A DNA stretch of 19,244 nucleotides from Actinomycetota bacterium (GCA_013812465.1 JACCTK010000089.1:1-19244); one strand, 5' to 3'. Positions 7,374-15,211 are shown, numbered from the stretch's first letter. The notes: a model not told the origin generated them from the letters alone. Program-made: numbers and translations.

Positions 7374-8891
7374 TTAGCTGCTGGGGTTTTCGTCAGGTTC
7401 GAGCTCGGCCCCGGAGTCGTCGTTCGGGGCTGACGCTGGCTCGACGGACGGCTCGCCGGCAGCTTCCACGTCCTCGACCGGCTCCGCGGAAGCCTCGGGC
7501 TCGATATCGGCTGTCGTCTCGGCCGGGATCTCTGGCACAGCGTCGGCATCGGGCTCGATCCCGATCTCCGGCTCAGCCTCGGCGTCGGCTTCGGTGCCGA
7601 GCTCGGGCTCGGGCTCGGCGTCAGCTTCGGGATCCGACTCGATCTCCGGCTCGCTGAGCTCACCTTCGTCGTCCATCGTCGCCGTCGCCCCGCCCGCGGG
7701 GAAGGCCTCCTCGGAGAGCACGAGATTCGGCGTCTCGTGGACGGATTCCGCGCCGTCCGCGCGCGGGACCGGCTGCTCGCCTTCCTCGACGCGCTTCAGG
7801 GAGAGGGAGAGCCTGCGGCGGTCTCCGTCGATCTCGAGAATACGGACGTTGACGGCCTGTCCCTGGGCGACGACCTCACGCGGATTCTCGACGTGATGCG
7901 CGGCGAGCTCGGAGATGTGAACGAGCCCCTCGACACCGGGGAGGATTTCGACAAAGGCGCCGAACGTGACGACCTTCGCGACACGACCCTCAACGACGTC
8001 GTCCTCCCCATAGGAGTCGAGCACCTGCTGCCAGGGATCGCTCTGCGTCTGCTTGAGCCCGAGCGAGATCCGCTGGCGGTCCCGGTCGATGTCGAGCACC
8101 TTGACCTCGACCGTCTGCCCGATGTCGAGCACCTCCGACGGATGGTTGACGTGGCTCCAGGAGAGCTCGGAGATGTGGATCAGCCCGTCCATTCCGTCCA
8201 GATCCACGAATGCCCCGAAGTCGACGATGTTCGAGATCTGACCCTCGATCACGTCCCCCGGGCTCAAACGGTCGAGAATCGCCTGGCGCATCTCCTTGCG
8301 CTCGTCCTCGAGGACCGCGCGACGGGAGAGGACGACGTTGTTGCGCGACCGGTTCAGCTCGATGACCTTGCAGCGGAGCTCGCGCGCCATGAACTCGTCG
8401 AGGTCCTGCACGCGGCGAATGTCCACGAGTGACGCCGGCAGAAAGCCGCGCACGCCGAGATCGAGGATCAAGCCACCCTTGACGACTTCGATGACCCTCC
8501 CGATCACGGCTTCTCCGGACTCGGCCGCGGCCTCGATCTTCTTCCAGGCGAGCTCGAAGCGAGCCCGCTTCTTGGAGAGGATGAGCCTGCCTTCGGCGTC
8601 CTCCTTCGTCAAGACGAGCGCGTCGATCTCCTCGCCGAGCGCCACCTCGTCGGCCGGATTGACCGACCGGCGAATGGTGAGCTCCGCGACGGGGATCACC
8701 CCCTCGGACTTGTAGCCGATGTCGACCAGCACCTCGTCCTTGTCCACGCGGACGACCGTGCCGTGCACGACCTCGCCCTCGTTGATCTCGGGAAACGACG
8801 ATTCGTAGTCCGGGACGAGCTCCCCATCGGGGCCCTCGATCCAAACTCCTTCCTCGACCGCTGTCGGCTTCTCCACCGTGTCGTTCACCAT
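7374..8891 (-). CDS. rpsA: 30S ribosomal protein S1
   Basis: The 505-residue product contains four S1 (OB-fold) RNA-binding domains at about residues 39-108, 127-191, 213-280 and 298-366. The last two are the most canonical (VDFGAFVDL...GLIHISELSW and VTFGAFVEI...GLVHISELAA). Residues about 370-505 are a long acidic tail rich in Glu, Pro, Asp and Ala (EPEIESDPEADAEPEPELG and similar), a low-complexity region expected to be disordered. A four-domain S1 with an acidic tail is typical of actinobacteria. S1 helps place mRNA on the 30S subunit. The ATG at 8891 has no convincing Shine-Dalgarno but lies close to a strong -10 box, so the leader would be only a few nucleotides. It lies between polA and coaE on the same strand. 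Confidence 0.96.
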   Translation of the reverse strand: MVNDTVEKPTAVEEGVWIEGPDGELVPDYESSFPEINEGEVVHGTVVRVDKDEVLVDIGYKSEGVIPVAELTIRRSVNPADEVALGEEIDALVLTKEDAEGRLILSKKRARFELAWKKIEAAAESGEAVIGRVIEVVKGGLILDLGVRGFLPASLVDIRRVQDLDEFMARELRCKVIELNRSRNNVVLSRRAVLEDERKEMRQAILDRLSPGDVIEGQISNIVDFGAFVDLDGMDGLIHISELSWSHVNHPSEVLDIGQTVEVKVLDIDRDRQRISLGLKQTQSDPWQQVLDSYGEDDVVEGRVAKVVTFGAFVEILPGVEGLVHISELAAHHVENPREVVAQGQAVNVRILEIDGDRRRLSLSLKRVEEGEQPVPRADGAESVHETPNLVLSEEAFPAGGATATMDDEGELSEPEIESDPEADAEPEPELGTEADAEAEPEIGIEPDADAVPEIPAETTADIEPEASAEPVEDVEAAGEPSVEPASAPNDDSGAELEPDENPSS

Positions 8892-8901
8892 CGGATCGAG
8901 G

Positions 8902-8928
8902 AGTATAGCCAGGTCAGGGCGTTTTCAA
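8902..8928 (-). promoter_or_regulatory. Candidate rpsA promoter (TTGAAA - 15 bp - TATACT)
   Basis: In the 52-bp gap between polA and rpsA the minus strand reads TTGAAA (8928-8923), 15 bp, then TATACT (8907-8902), ten nucleotides before the ATG of rpsA. Both hexamers are close to the sigma-70 consensus, although the spacer is short. The site would give rpsA-coaE its own transcript independent of polA, with a leader of about 4 nt. Confidence 0.6.
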
Positions 8929-8943
8929 GCCTCGGCTCGAGGC

Positions 8944-11508
8944 TCAGGACTTCGCCTCCGCCCAATCGTCGCCGAGCCCGATGTCGACCGCGAGCGGCGG
9001 GTCGAGCGGGTAGGCGCCGACCATCTCCTCGCGCACGAGGTCGCGTACCGCCGAGACCTCCGTCTCCGGCACTTCCAGCAGCAGCTCATCGTGCACCTGC
9101 AGGACGAGCCGCGCGCCGCGCCCTTCCTCACGGAGTCGGCTGTGGATCGCCACCATCGCCACCTTGATGATGTCCGCGTTCGAGCCCTGCATGACGAAGT
9201 TGACCGCGACTCGCTCGCCGAAGCCGCGGGTTTGACGGTTCGAGGCGCGGAGCTCGGGAACCGGGCGGCGGCGCCCGAGCAGGCTGGTCGCATAGCCATC
9301 CTCACCCGCCTGCGTGATCGTCCGCGCGATGAACGCCTGCACGCGCGGGAAGCGCGCGAGATACGCATCGATGTAGGTCTGCGCCTGCTCTTTTGGGATG
9401 TCGAGGTTTTCCGAGAGCCCGAACGCCGAGATCCCGTAGACGATCCCGAAGTTGATCATCTTGGCGACGTTCCGCTCGGCCTTCGTCAGGGTCGCGGGAT
9501 CTCTGCCCAGAACCTCGGAAGCGGTAGCAGTATGGATGTCCTCGCCGCGCAGGAACGCCTCGCGGAGCTTCGGCTCGCCGGAGACGTGGGCGAGGATGCG
9601 GAGCTCGATCTGCGAATAGTCGGCTGACAAGAGCCGATGGCTCGGTTCCGCGACGAACGCGGAGCGAATCTCGCGCCCGAGCTCGGTGCGGATGGGGATC
9701 GCCTGCAGGTTGGGGCTCGATGTCGAAAGACGCCCGGTCGCGGCGACGTGCTGGTTGATCGTGGTGTGCAGGCGCCCGTCTTCGCCGATCAACGTCGGCA
9801 GCGGCCCGAGGTACGTGTTCACGAGCTTGGTGAGCTCGCGCCACTCCTCGACTATCGGGACGATCTCGTGATCGGCCCGGATCGCGCGCAGGACCTTGCT
9901 GTCGGTCGAATAGCCGGTCTTGCCCTTGCGCCCGGGGGTCAGCTCGAGCTTCTCGAAGAGAATCCGCCCGAGCTGCAGCGGCGAGCCGAGCACGAACTCC
10001 TCGCCCGCGAGCTCGTACGCGCGCGCCTCGAGCTCCTCGACCCGATCGGAGAGGCGGGCGGTGATCTCCCCCATGCGGTAGGTGTCGATGCGGACTCCCG
10101 CGTCCTCCATCGCCGCCAGCACGGACGAGAGCGGGAGCTCGATCTCGTCGTAGAGCCGCTCGAGACCGCGCTCTCGGACCTTTTCGCGCAAGAGGGGGGC
10201 GAGCCGGCGCGTCGCTTCGGCGTGGCGCACGAGAGCCGCGGTCTCGTCCTCGGTAGCGGGGTCCGGCTCGAGCTCGAAGCCGTACTCGGCGGCAAGGTCA
10301 TCGAGCAGGTACTCCGCGCGGCCGGGGTCGATCAAGTATGCGGCGATCAGCGTGTCGTCGGCCGCCGCGACCCGCAAGGCCTTCGCATCGTGCACGGCGA
10401 GCGCGACTCCCTCGCCTTGTGACACTGTGTCACTTGGGCGGGGGGCGACCACGACCTCATCGCCGATGGCAACCGCTACGCGATCGGCGTCTGCGGAGAA
10501 GGCCGCAGGGCCCCGCAGTTTCGGCAGCTCTCCCTCCCGCCACGCGACCGTCTGGGACTCCGCTTTCGGGCGCTCGGCCGCCGGCAGCGCGTCGTCGAGC
10601 GTGTCGATGCGACCGAGCAGCGCCCGGAACTCGAAGCGGCGGAAGATCTCTTTCAGCTTCGAGCGGTCCGGAGGTCGCGAGACGACGTCCTCCAGGTCGA
10701 TATCGAGCTCGAGGTCGCGGCGCATGGTGGCCAGGAGCTTCGATGCCCTCGCCTGCTCCGCATGCTCGGTGAGCGACCTCGAACGGGCCGGCGAGAGCTC
10801 TCCCGCGTGCTCGAGCACGTTCTCCACCGAGCCGTACTGGGCGATGAGCTGGCCGGCGGTCTTGTCTCCGATTCCGGGGACTCCGGGGATATTGTCGCTC
10901 GTGTCCCCCTTGAGCCCGATAAAGTCCGGCACCTGGTCGGGTCGAACGCCGTAGCGCAGCTCCACCCGCTCCGGTGTGTACACGTGGACGTCGGCGACCC
11001 CGCGCGGCGTCATCATCAGGCACACGTTCTCGGATACGAGCTGGAAGGCGTCGCGGTCGGTGGAGACGACGCACGTCTTGATTGCGGCCTCGTCGGCGCG
11101 TGAGGCGAGCGTCGCGATCACGTCGTCCGCCTCCCACCCCTCGAATTCGAGATTCCGGTAGCCGAACGCCTCCACGATCGGCCGGAAGTGCGGGAACTGC
11201 TCCCGCAGGAGATCCGGCATGGGACGCCGCTCGGACTTGTATTCGGCCGAGATCTCCGTCCGGTGCACCGGCCGCGTGTCCCATGCGACCGCCACCCCGC
11301 GAGGCGTGTAGTCCGAGAGGAGCTTGAACAGCATGTTCGTGAAGCCGAGCAACGCGTTGGTCGGCTGGCCGTCCGTCGTTTGCAGCTCCTCGGGGAGCGC
11401 GAAGAACCCCCGATACGCGAGGTTGTTCCCGTCGACCAGGAAGAGCTCGGAGTCACGGGCGGGCGCGTCGTCGAGCCGAAGCTCCTCGCCAGTCAGAGTC
11501 TTCGGCAT
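8944..11508 (-). CDS. polA: DNA polymerase I
   Basis: The 854-residue product has the three-part PolA layout. Residues 20-300 form the 5' nuclease: LFLVDGNNLAYRGF, YKSERRPMP, EGWEADDVIA, STDRDAFQL, GLKGDTSDNIPGVPGIG. Residues about 315-450 correspond to the 3'-5' exonuclease domain but lack the DxE metal-binding motif (VAVAIGDEVVVAP where it should be), so proofreading is probably absent, as in Taq and several actinobacterial enzymes. Residues about 455-854 form the polymerase: TGRLSTSSPNLQAIPIR, motif A SADYSQIELRI (Asp630), the O-helix RNVAKMINFGIVYGIS, and motif C LQVHDELLLEV (Asp807). It fills gaps in excision repair, alongside UvrB, and removes Okazaki primers. A 15-bp palindrome is embedded in frame at residues about 359-364. 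It is divergent from the LarA-like gene with a 33-bp gap, and its ATG appears leaderless. Confidence 0.97.
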   Translation of the reverse strand: MPKTLTGEELRLDDAPARDSELFLVDGNNLAYRGFFALPEELQTTDGQPTNALLGFTNMLFKLLSDYTPRGVAVAWDTRPVHRTEISAEYKSERRPMPDLLREQFPHFRPIVEAFGYRNLEFEGWEADDVIATLASRADEAAIKTCVVSTDRDAFQLVSENVCLMMTPRGVADVHVYTPERVELRYGVRPDQVPDFIGLKGDTSDNIPGVPGIGDKTAGQLIAQYGSVENVLEHAGELSPARSRSLTEHAEQARASKLLATMRRDLELDIDLEDVVSRPPDRSKLKEIFRRFEFRALLGRIDTLDDALPAAERPKAESQTVAWREGELPKLRGPAAFSADADRVAVAIGDEVVVAPRPSDTVSQGEGVALAVHDAKALRVAAADDTLIAAYLIDPGRAEYLLDDLAAEYGFELEPDPATEDETAALVRHAEATRRLAPLLREKVRERGLERLYDEIELPLSSVLAAMEDAGVRIDTYRMGEITARLSDRVEELEARAYELAGEEFVLGSPLQLGRILFEKLELTPGRKGKTGYSTDSKVLRAIRADHEIVPIVEEWRELTKLVNTYLGPLPTLIGEDGRLHTTINQHVAATGRLSTSSPNLQAIPIRTELGREIRSAFVAEPSHRLLSADYSQIELRILAHVSGEPKLREAFLRGEDIHTATASEVLGRDPATLTKAERNVAKMINFGIVYGISAFGLSENLDIPKEQAQTYIDAYLARFPRVQAFIARTITQAGEDGYATSLLGRRRPVPELRASNRQTRGFGERVAVNFVMQGSNADIIKVAMVAIHSRLREEGRGARLVLQVHDELLLEVPETEVSAVRDLVREEMVGAYPLDPPLAVDIGLGDDWAEAKS
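10418..10437. repeat. 20-bp palindromic repeat, copy 2 (inside polA)
   Basis: This is an identical copy of the repeat at 6749-6768, here within the coding sequence of polA. It encodes about SDTVSQ (residues 359-364) in the degenerate exonuclease-like domain, where a small insertion should be tolerated. The GTGACAC-T-GTGTCAC palindrome is perfect. Confidence 0.85.
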
Positions 11509-11514
11509 GTCCCA

Positions 11515-11520
11515 ACTCTA
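11515..11520 (-). promoter_or_regulatory. Candidate -10 box of polA (TAGAGT)
   Basis: On the minus strand TAGAGT fits the TANNNT pattern and is followed by six nucleotides (TGGGAC) and the ATG of polA. Transcription would then begin at or next to the start codon. No good -35 box is visible upstream, and the GGGAC just before the ATG is at most a weak, too-close Shine-Dalgarno. Confidence 0.4.
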
Positions 11521-11541
11521 CGGCCTGGTTGGATAGCAGCC

Positions 11542-13029
11542 GTGCGTCGCGTTCCGCTGCTCTCGGGGTCGCGTGTCGTCCTCGTTCCGACGAGCGACGA
11601 CGACGTGATCCTTCCTCCGCCCTCCCCACCCGGGCGGGTCGTCGACGTCGAGGCAGCAGTTCGAGACGCGCTTCGCTTCCCGCTCTCCGGCGCCCCGCTC
11701 GACGGACTGGTGACACCGGGTGGACGGGCGACGCTCGTCGTCGAGCCGGCCGCGCTACCGCTGCCGGGGGCGCCGCAGGACGCTCGTCAATCGGCCATCG
11801 CGGTGACGATCGCCGAGCTCGAACGCTGTGGAGTGCCCGACGAGCGTCAGACGATCCTGGTCGCAGGGGGACTCGGCCGTCGCTTCGGTCAGCGCGACCT
11901 CGAGCGCCTCCTCTCGCCTCCCCAGGCGCGCGCCTTCCGCGGTCGGGTGGTGGTGCACGATGCCGAAGACGAGACGCTCGTCCCGATCTCAGGGCAAGCC
12001 CGCATCCATCCGGCTCTCGTCGAGACAGACCTCGTGCTCGCTGTCACGGCGGCAGAGACGGTTCTGCACGGAGGACCGGGGGCGCTCATCGCCGCGTGCG
12101 ACGCCGCGACGATACGCAGTGTCGCGAGCGCCGACTCCCTGCTCGAGGCCGCGGGCTCACCCGCCTGGGCGGCGGGGCTCGACCTCGAAGAGGCGGTCAG
12201 GTCGCGCACGGCGCTTGCCGGGGTCTCCCTCGTGCTCGATTTGCCACGCCTGACTGGGACGTTCCGTGGCTATCCCGACGATCCCGCGCAAGTCGCTCGA
12301 GTGGCGCGCTCCCCGCTACGTGCGGTCTTCTCGCTCCTCCCCGATGCCCTCCGGCGAGACCTTCTCGGAGGTCAGGGCCGCCGCATGGACGCCACGGGCG
12401 CCTTTGCAGGACCGCTGTCGGTTGCTCATGCCGAGGCGCTGCTGCGCGGGATCGCCCTGCGAGGAACCCAGCTCGGCGAGCCGGTCGACGCGCTCGTGGT
12501 GGGAGTGCCGTGGATCGGACCTCATGTGCCTCGGGAGCCGCTCAACCCCATCACCGTCGCCGCGGTCGCGCTCGGCCTGGCGCTACGCCTTCGGCGCGAC
12601 GCGTTCCCGATTCGGCCGGCCGGGTCGCTCATCCTCATCCATCCGCTCACCCGCTCCTTCGCGCATGGCACGCAAGCGCCCTACGCGACGATGTTCAACG
12701 CCCTCCGGAACCCGCGCGGCCACGAAGAGCTCGCCGAGGCGGAACGCGCGGCCGCCGTCGACGAGCGCGCGCTCTGGGCCTATCGCGCGGGAACGGCGTG
12801 CCATCCCTTGCTGCCGTACGCCGACTGGGCGGGTTGCGCCCCGGCGCTCTCGCGACTCGGACGGGTTATCGTTGCCGGCTGTCGGGACGCGTCCGCCGCG
12901 CGAACGCTCGGGTTCGTGCCGAGCCATGGGATCTCGAGCGCGCTCGAGATGGCGCACGGGGTGGCCGGCGGCCGCGCCCGCGTCGGACTCCTGCTTGCGC
13001 CGCCCTATCCGCCCTTGCTGGTCGGGTAG
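11542..13029 (+). CDS. LarA-like (DUF2088, lactate racemase domain) protein without lysine
   Basis: The 495-residue product, read from GTG 11542, resembles the lactate-racemase/DUF2088 superfamily. Segments LVAGGLGRRFGQRDLERLL, VVVHDAEDETLVPIS, VETDLVLAVTAAETVLHGG and IGPHVPREPLNP match the layout I associate with the LarA fold, and the C-terminal part (CRDASAARTLGFVPSHGISS) matches the second domain. Canonical LarA carries a nickel-pincer nucleotide attached to a lysine in a GGxK-like segment. Here that segment is HGGPGALIAACDA, and the whole protein contains no lysine, so classical cofactor attachment cannot occur. The reaction is therefore unknown. The open frame extends upstream to 11188, but that part is antisense to polA. 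It is divergent from polA and convergent with lspA, and its TAG stop lies in a palindromic repeat. Confidence 0.75.
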   Translation: MRRVPLLSGSRVVLVPTSDDDVILPPPSPPGRVVDVEAAVRDALRFPLSGAPLDGLVTPGGRATLVVEPAALPLPGAPQDARQSAIAVTIAELERCGVPDERQTILVAGGLGRRFGQRDLERLLSPPQARAFRGRVVVHDAEDETLVPISGQARIHPALVETDLVLAVTAAETVLHGGPGALIAACDAATIRSVASADSLLEAAGSPAWAAGLDLEEAVRSRTALAGVSLVLDLPRLTGTFRGYPDDPAQVARVARSPLRAVFSLLPDALRRDLLGGQGRRMDATGAFAGPLSVAHAEALLRGIALRGTQLGEPVDALVVGVPWIGPHVPREPLNPITVAAVALGLALRLRRDAFPIRPAGSLILIHPLTRSFAHGTQAPYATMFNALRNPRGHEELAEAERAAAVDERALWAYRAGTACHPLLPYADWAGCAPALSRLGRVIVAGCRDASAARTLGFVPSHGISSALEMAHGVAGGRARVGLLLAPPYPPLLVG

Positions 13030-13097
13030 GCGCCCGAGGCTTGCCTCGCTCTCGTTCGTCGGTGGAGCTTGCAGGGCGAGGCGAGCCTCGCCCCTAC
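13026..13097. repeat. REP/BIME-like palindromic element between convergent genes
   Basis: Two imperfectly matching inverted arms flank a short centre. The left arm begins GTAGGCGCCCGAGGC (13026 on) and the right arm, read on the minus strand, begins GTAGGGGCGAGGC (13097 down). Each arm is itself a hairpin: CGAGGC-TT-GCCTCG at 13035-13048 and GGGCGAGGC-GA-GCCTCGCCC at 13074-13093. The TAG in each outer GTAG is the stop codon of the gene entering that side (LarA-like on plus, lspA on minus). It may also act as a bidirectional terminator, although no U-tract is present. Confidence 0.75.
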
Positions 13098-13618
13098 GAC
13101 GGTCTCGTTTCCCTATGCGTCCACATCCGAACGAGAGCTGCAGTTTCCCTATGCGTCCACATCCGAACGAGAGCTGCCGCCAGCCATATCAGGACGACGA
13201 CGCCGCCGGCGAAGATCGCGACGTCGGCGACGTTGAACGCGTTCGGGCCGTTGCGGATGAAATCGGTGACCAGACCGAGGCGCACTCGGTCGACGAGATT
13301 GCCGAGGCCGCCGCCGACGAGCAAGCCGAACCCGATCAGGAGCGACACGCGCCCATGGCCCCGCCGAGCGAGAAACTCGTAGAGCCCGAGGACGGCCAGC
13401 AGCGCGAGCGCCGCCAGGGGGAGCGCGCTCGTCTCGAGCCCACCGCCCGCGACGCCGAAGTTCTGGATGTGCTCGATCGAGTACGAGCCGAAGAGACGCA
13501 TCCCCTCGCCCGGATCGAGGTTCGAGCGAACGCTCTCCTTGAGTGCCTGGTCGACCGCGAGGACGGCCAGCGCGATCACCGAGAGCGCGGACCAGCGCAG
13601 CGCTCCCCCTGATGCCAT
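13094..13618 (-). CDS. lspA: Lipoprotein signal peptidase (signal peptidase II)
   Basis: The 174-residue protein, read from ATG 13618, is an integral-membrane aspartyl protease that removes signal peptides from diacylglyceryl-modified prolipoproteins such as the LivJ product encoded nearby. Four hydrophobic segments are visible (about 10-23, 65-80, 92-108 and 134-151). The conserved block GGGLGNLVDRVRLGLVTDF contains the first catalytic Asp (about 119), and NAFNVADVAIF contains the second (about 132). A second ATG at 13645 also has a plausible Shine-Dalgarno; I prefer 13618 because it places the first helix eight residues from the start. The C-terminus is unusual: the 12-residue unit AALVRMWTHRET is duplicated by a 36-bp tandem repeat, and the stop lies in a palindromic element. 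It follows livF by 88 bp. Confidence 0.92.
   Translation of the reverse strand: MASGGALRWSALSVIALAVLAVDQALKESVRSNLDPGEGMRLFGSYSIEHIQNFGVAGGGLETSALPLAALALLAVLGLYEFLARRGHGRVSLLIGFGLLVGGGLGNLVDRVRLGLVTDFIRNGPNAFNVADVAIFAGGVVVLIWLAAALVRMWTHRETAALVRMWTHRETRPS
13107..13177. repeat. 36-bp tandem duplication in the lspA 3' end
   Basis: The 35 bases 13107-13141 (starting GTTTCCCTATGCGTCC) recur without mismatch at 13143-13177, giving a 36-bp period. Because 36 is a multiple of three, the lspA frame is kept and the tail peptide LVRMWTHRET appears twice. A recent replication-slippage duplication is the simplest explanation. Confidence 0.9.
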
Positions 13619-13706
13619 TGTCACCCTGTCATCTCCACTTCTCATCACGCCGCTCCCGACCGAAACGTCGCCCCCCTCGAACCCAGTATGCCCGAAGGCG
13701 GGTGGG

Positions 13707-14438
13707 TCAGCCCTCGCCGAGATAGGTCTTCCGGACCTGCTCGTTGTCCCGCAGCGACTTGGCATCGCCCGACAGCACGATTCGGCCCGTTTCCAAGACG
13801 TAGCCCCGATGGGCGGTGTCGAGCGCCATCAGCGCGTTCTGCTCCACGAGGAGGACCGGCGTGCCGGCTCCATTGATCTCACGGATGATCTCGAAAATCT
13901 TCTCGACGAAGATCGGCGCCAGCCCCATCGACGGCTCGTCGAGCAGGAGCAACTTCGGCTGGGCCATGAGCGCCCGCCCGATCGCGACCATCTGCTGCTC
14001 GCCGCCGGAGAGGGTTCCCGCCTTCTGCGCGCAGCGCTCGTGAAGACGCGGAAATAGCTCGAACACGCGGTCGTAGTCCGCCTGAATCGTCGTTCGATCC
14101 TGGCGCTGGAACGCCCCCATCTCGAGGTTCTCCTGCACGCTCATGCGCGGAAAGAGCCGCCGCCCCTCGGGCGACTGCGCGATTCCGGCCCTGACGATGT
14201 CGTGCGACTTCGTGCCCACGAGGTCCTCGCCCTGGAAGCGGATCGATCCTGTTCGCGGCCGGTTCAGCCCGTTGATCGCCCGGAGCGTGGTCGACTTGCC
14301 GGCGCCGTTGGCTCCGATCAGGGTGACGATCTCCCCCTGCCGGACCTCCAGCGTGATCCCCTTCACCGCGTGGATCGCGCCGTAGTAGACGTGTACCTCG
14401 TCGAGCTCCAGGATGGGCCCGTTCGCCGGCTCGCTCAT
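13707..14438 (-). CDS. livF: Branched-chain amino-acid ABC transporter ATP-binding protein LivF
   Basis: A 243-residue ATPase of the high-affinity Leu/Ile/Val (HAAT) importer. It shows Walker A GANGAGKST (42-50), the Q-loop region IAQSPEGRRLFPRMSVQENL characteristic of LivF, the ABC signature LSGGEQQ (143-149), Walker B LLLLDEPSMGL (163-173) and the switch histidine position replaced by Gln in VLLVEQNA, which is normal for LivF. It would pair with LivG beneath the LivH/LivM channel and hydrolyse ATP. Its ATG overlaps the end of livG by 4 bp (ATGA), and it is the last liv gene of the operon, 88 bp before lspA. Confidence 0.95.
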   Translation of the reverse strand: MSEPANGPILELDEVHVYYGAIHAVKGITLEVRQGEIVTLIGANGAGKSTTLRAINGLNRPRTGSIRFQGEDLVGTKSHDIVRAGIAQSPEGRRLFPRMSVQENLEMGAFQRQDRTTIQADYDRVFELFPRLHERCAQKAGTLSGGEQQMVAIGRALMAQPKLLLLDEPSMGLAPIFVEKIFEIIREINGAGTPVLLVEQNALMALDTAHRGYVLETGRIVLSGDAKSLRDNEQVRKTYLGEG

Positions 14439-15211
14439 GACGTCGCCGCCTTCCCCAGGTACGCCTCGATCACGCGCTCGTTCTTCTGGATGTCGGCGGG
14501 AGCGCCCTCTGCGATCACGCCACCGTACTCGAGCACCGTGATCCGCTCCGAGACGCCCATGACGACCTTCATGTCGTGCTCGATGAGGAGGACGCTGACC
14601 TCCTTCTCGTCTCGTACCCTCTGCACGAAGGCGATGAAATCCGCTGTCTCCTGAGGATTCATGCCCGCGGTCGGCTCGTCGAGAAGGAGGAGCTTCGGCT
14701 GCGTGGCGAGCGCCCGCGCGACCTCGAGGCGCCGCTGATCCCCGTAGGGCAACGAGCCGGAGAGCGTCTCGTGCCGGCGCGGAAGCCCGCAGTAGCGGAG
14801 CAGCTCTCGCGCGCGCTCGTCCGCGTCACTCTCCTCGTGCCTCACCTTCGGCGTTCGCAGGATCGAGCCGAAGATCCCGCCTTTGAGGCGGCTATGCATC
14901 CCCACGAGCACGTTCTCGAGCGACGTCATCTGGTGGAACAGCCGGATGTTCTGAAAGGTGCGCCCGATGCCGCGCTCCACGATCGCGTGCGGAGGCTTTC
15001 CCGTGATGTCGACGCCGTCGAAGACGATGCGTCCGGCCGTCGGCTTGTAGACGCCGGTGAGCATGTTGAAGAACGTCGTCTTGCCCGCGCCGTTCGGGCC
15101 GATCAACGCGACGATCGAGCCCCGAGGGATGACGAAGTCGATGTCGTCCGTCGCGAGGAGCCCGCCGAACTCCTTGCGCACCTTCTCGGCGACGAGCAGG
15201 TCGTCGGCCAT
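14435..15211 (-). CDS. livG: Branched-chain amino-acid ABC transporter ATP-binding protein LivG
   Basis: The 258-residue product begins MADDLLVAEKVRKEFGG. Walker A is GPNGAGKTT (38-46), the Q-loop region is GIGRTFQNIRLFHQMTSLENV, the signature is the LivG-type LPYGDQRRLEVARAL (about 154-168), Walker B is LLLLDEPTAGMN (174-185), and the switch His lies in VLLIEHDM. Length is typical for LivG. The ATG at 15211 shares one base with the livM stop codon (TGATG), so translation is coupled. The frame stays open far upstream antisense to nothing and in a different frame of livM; that extension has no protein-like features and is rejected. It forms the nucleotide-binding heterodimer with LivF. Confidence 0.95.
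   Translation of the reverse strand: MADDLLVAEKVRKEFGGLLATDDIDFVIPRGSIVALIGPNGAGKTTFFNMLTGVYKPTAGRIVFDGVDITGKPPHAIVERGIGRTFQNIRLFHQMTSLENVLVGMHSRLKGGIFGSILRTPKVRHEESDADERARELLRYCGLPRRHETLSGSLPYGDQRRLEVARALATQPKLLLLDEPTAGMNPQETADFIAFVQRVRDEKEVSVLLIEHDMKVVMGVSERITVLEYGGVIAEGAPADIQKNERVIEAYLGKAATS

Noticed and set aside
7560..7640. Repeat-like DNA that could suggest a CRISPR or satellite array
   Set aside because: It is codon-level repetition encoding the Glu-Pro-Asp tail of ribosomal protein S1, without regular spacers.
7370..7663. Upstream extension of coaE
   Set aside because: It is a frame-shifted shadow of the repetitive acidic tail of rpsA (Ser/Pro/Arg-rich). The CoaE P-loop begins right after TTG 7369.
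11188..11541. Upstream extension of the LarA-like gene
   Set aside because: It is antisense to the conserved 5' nuclease domain of polA and has no family similarity. GTG 11542 matches the natural beginning of the domain.
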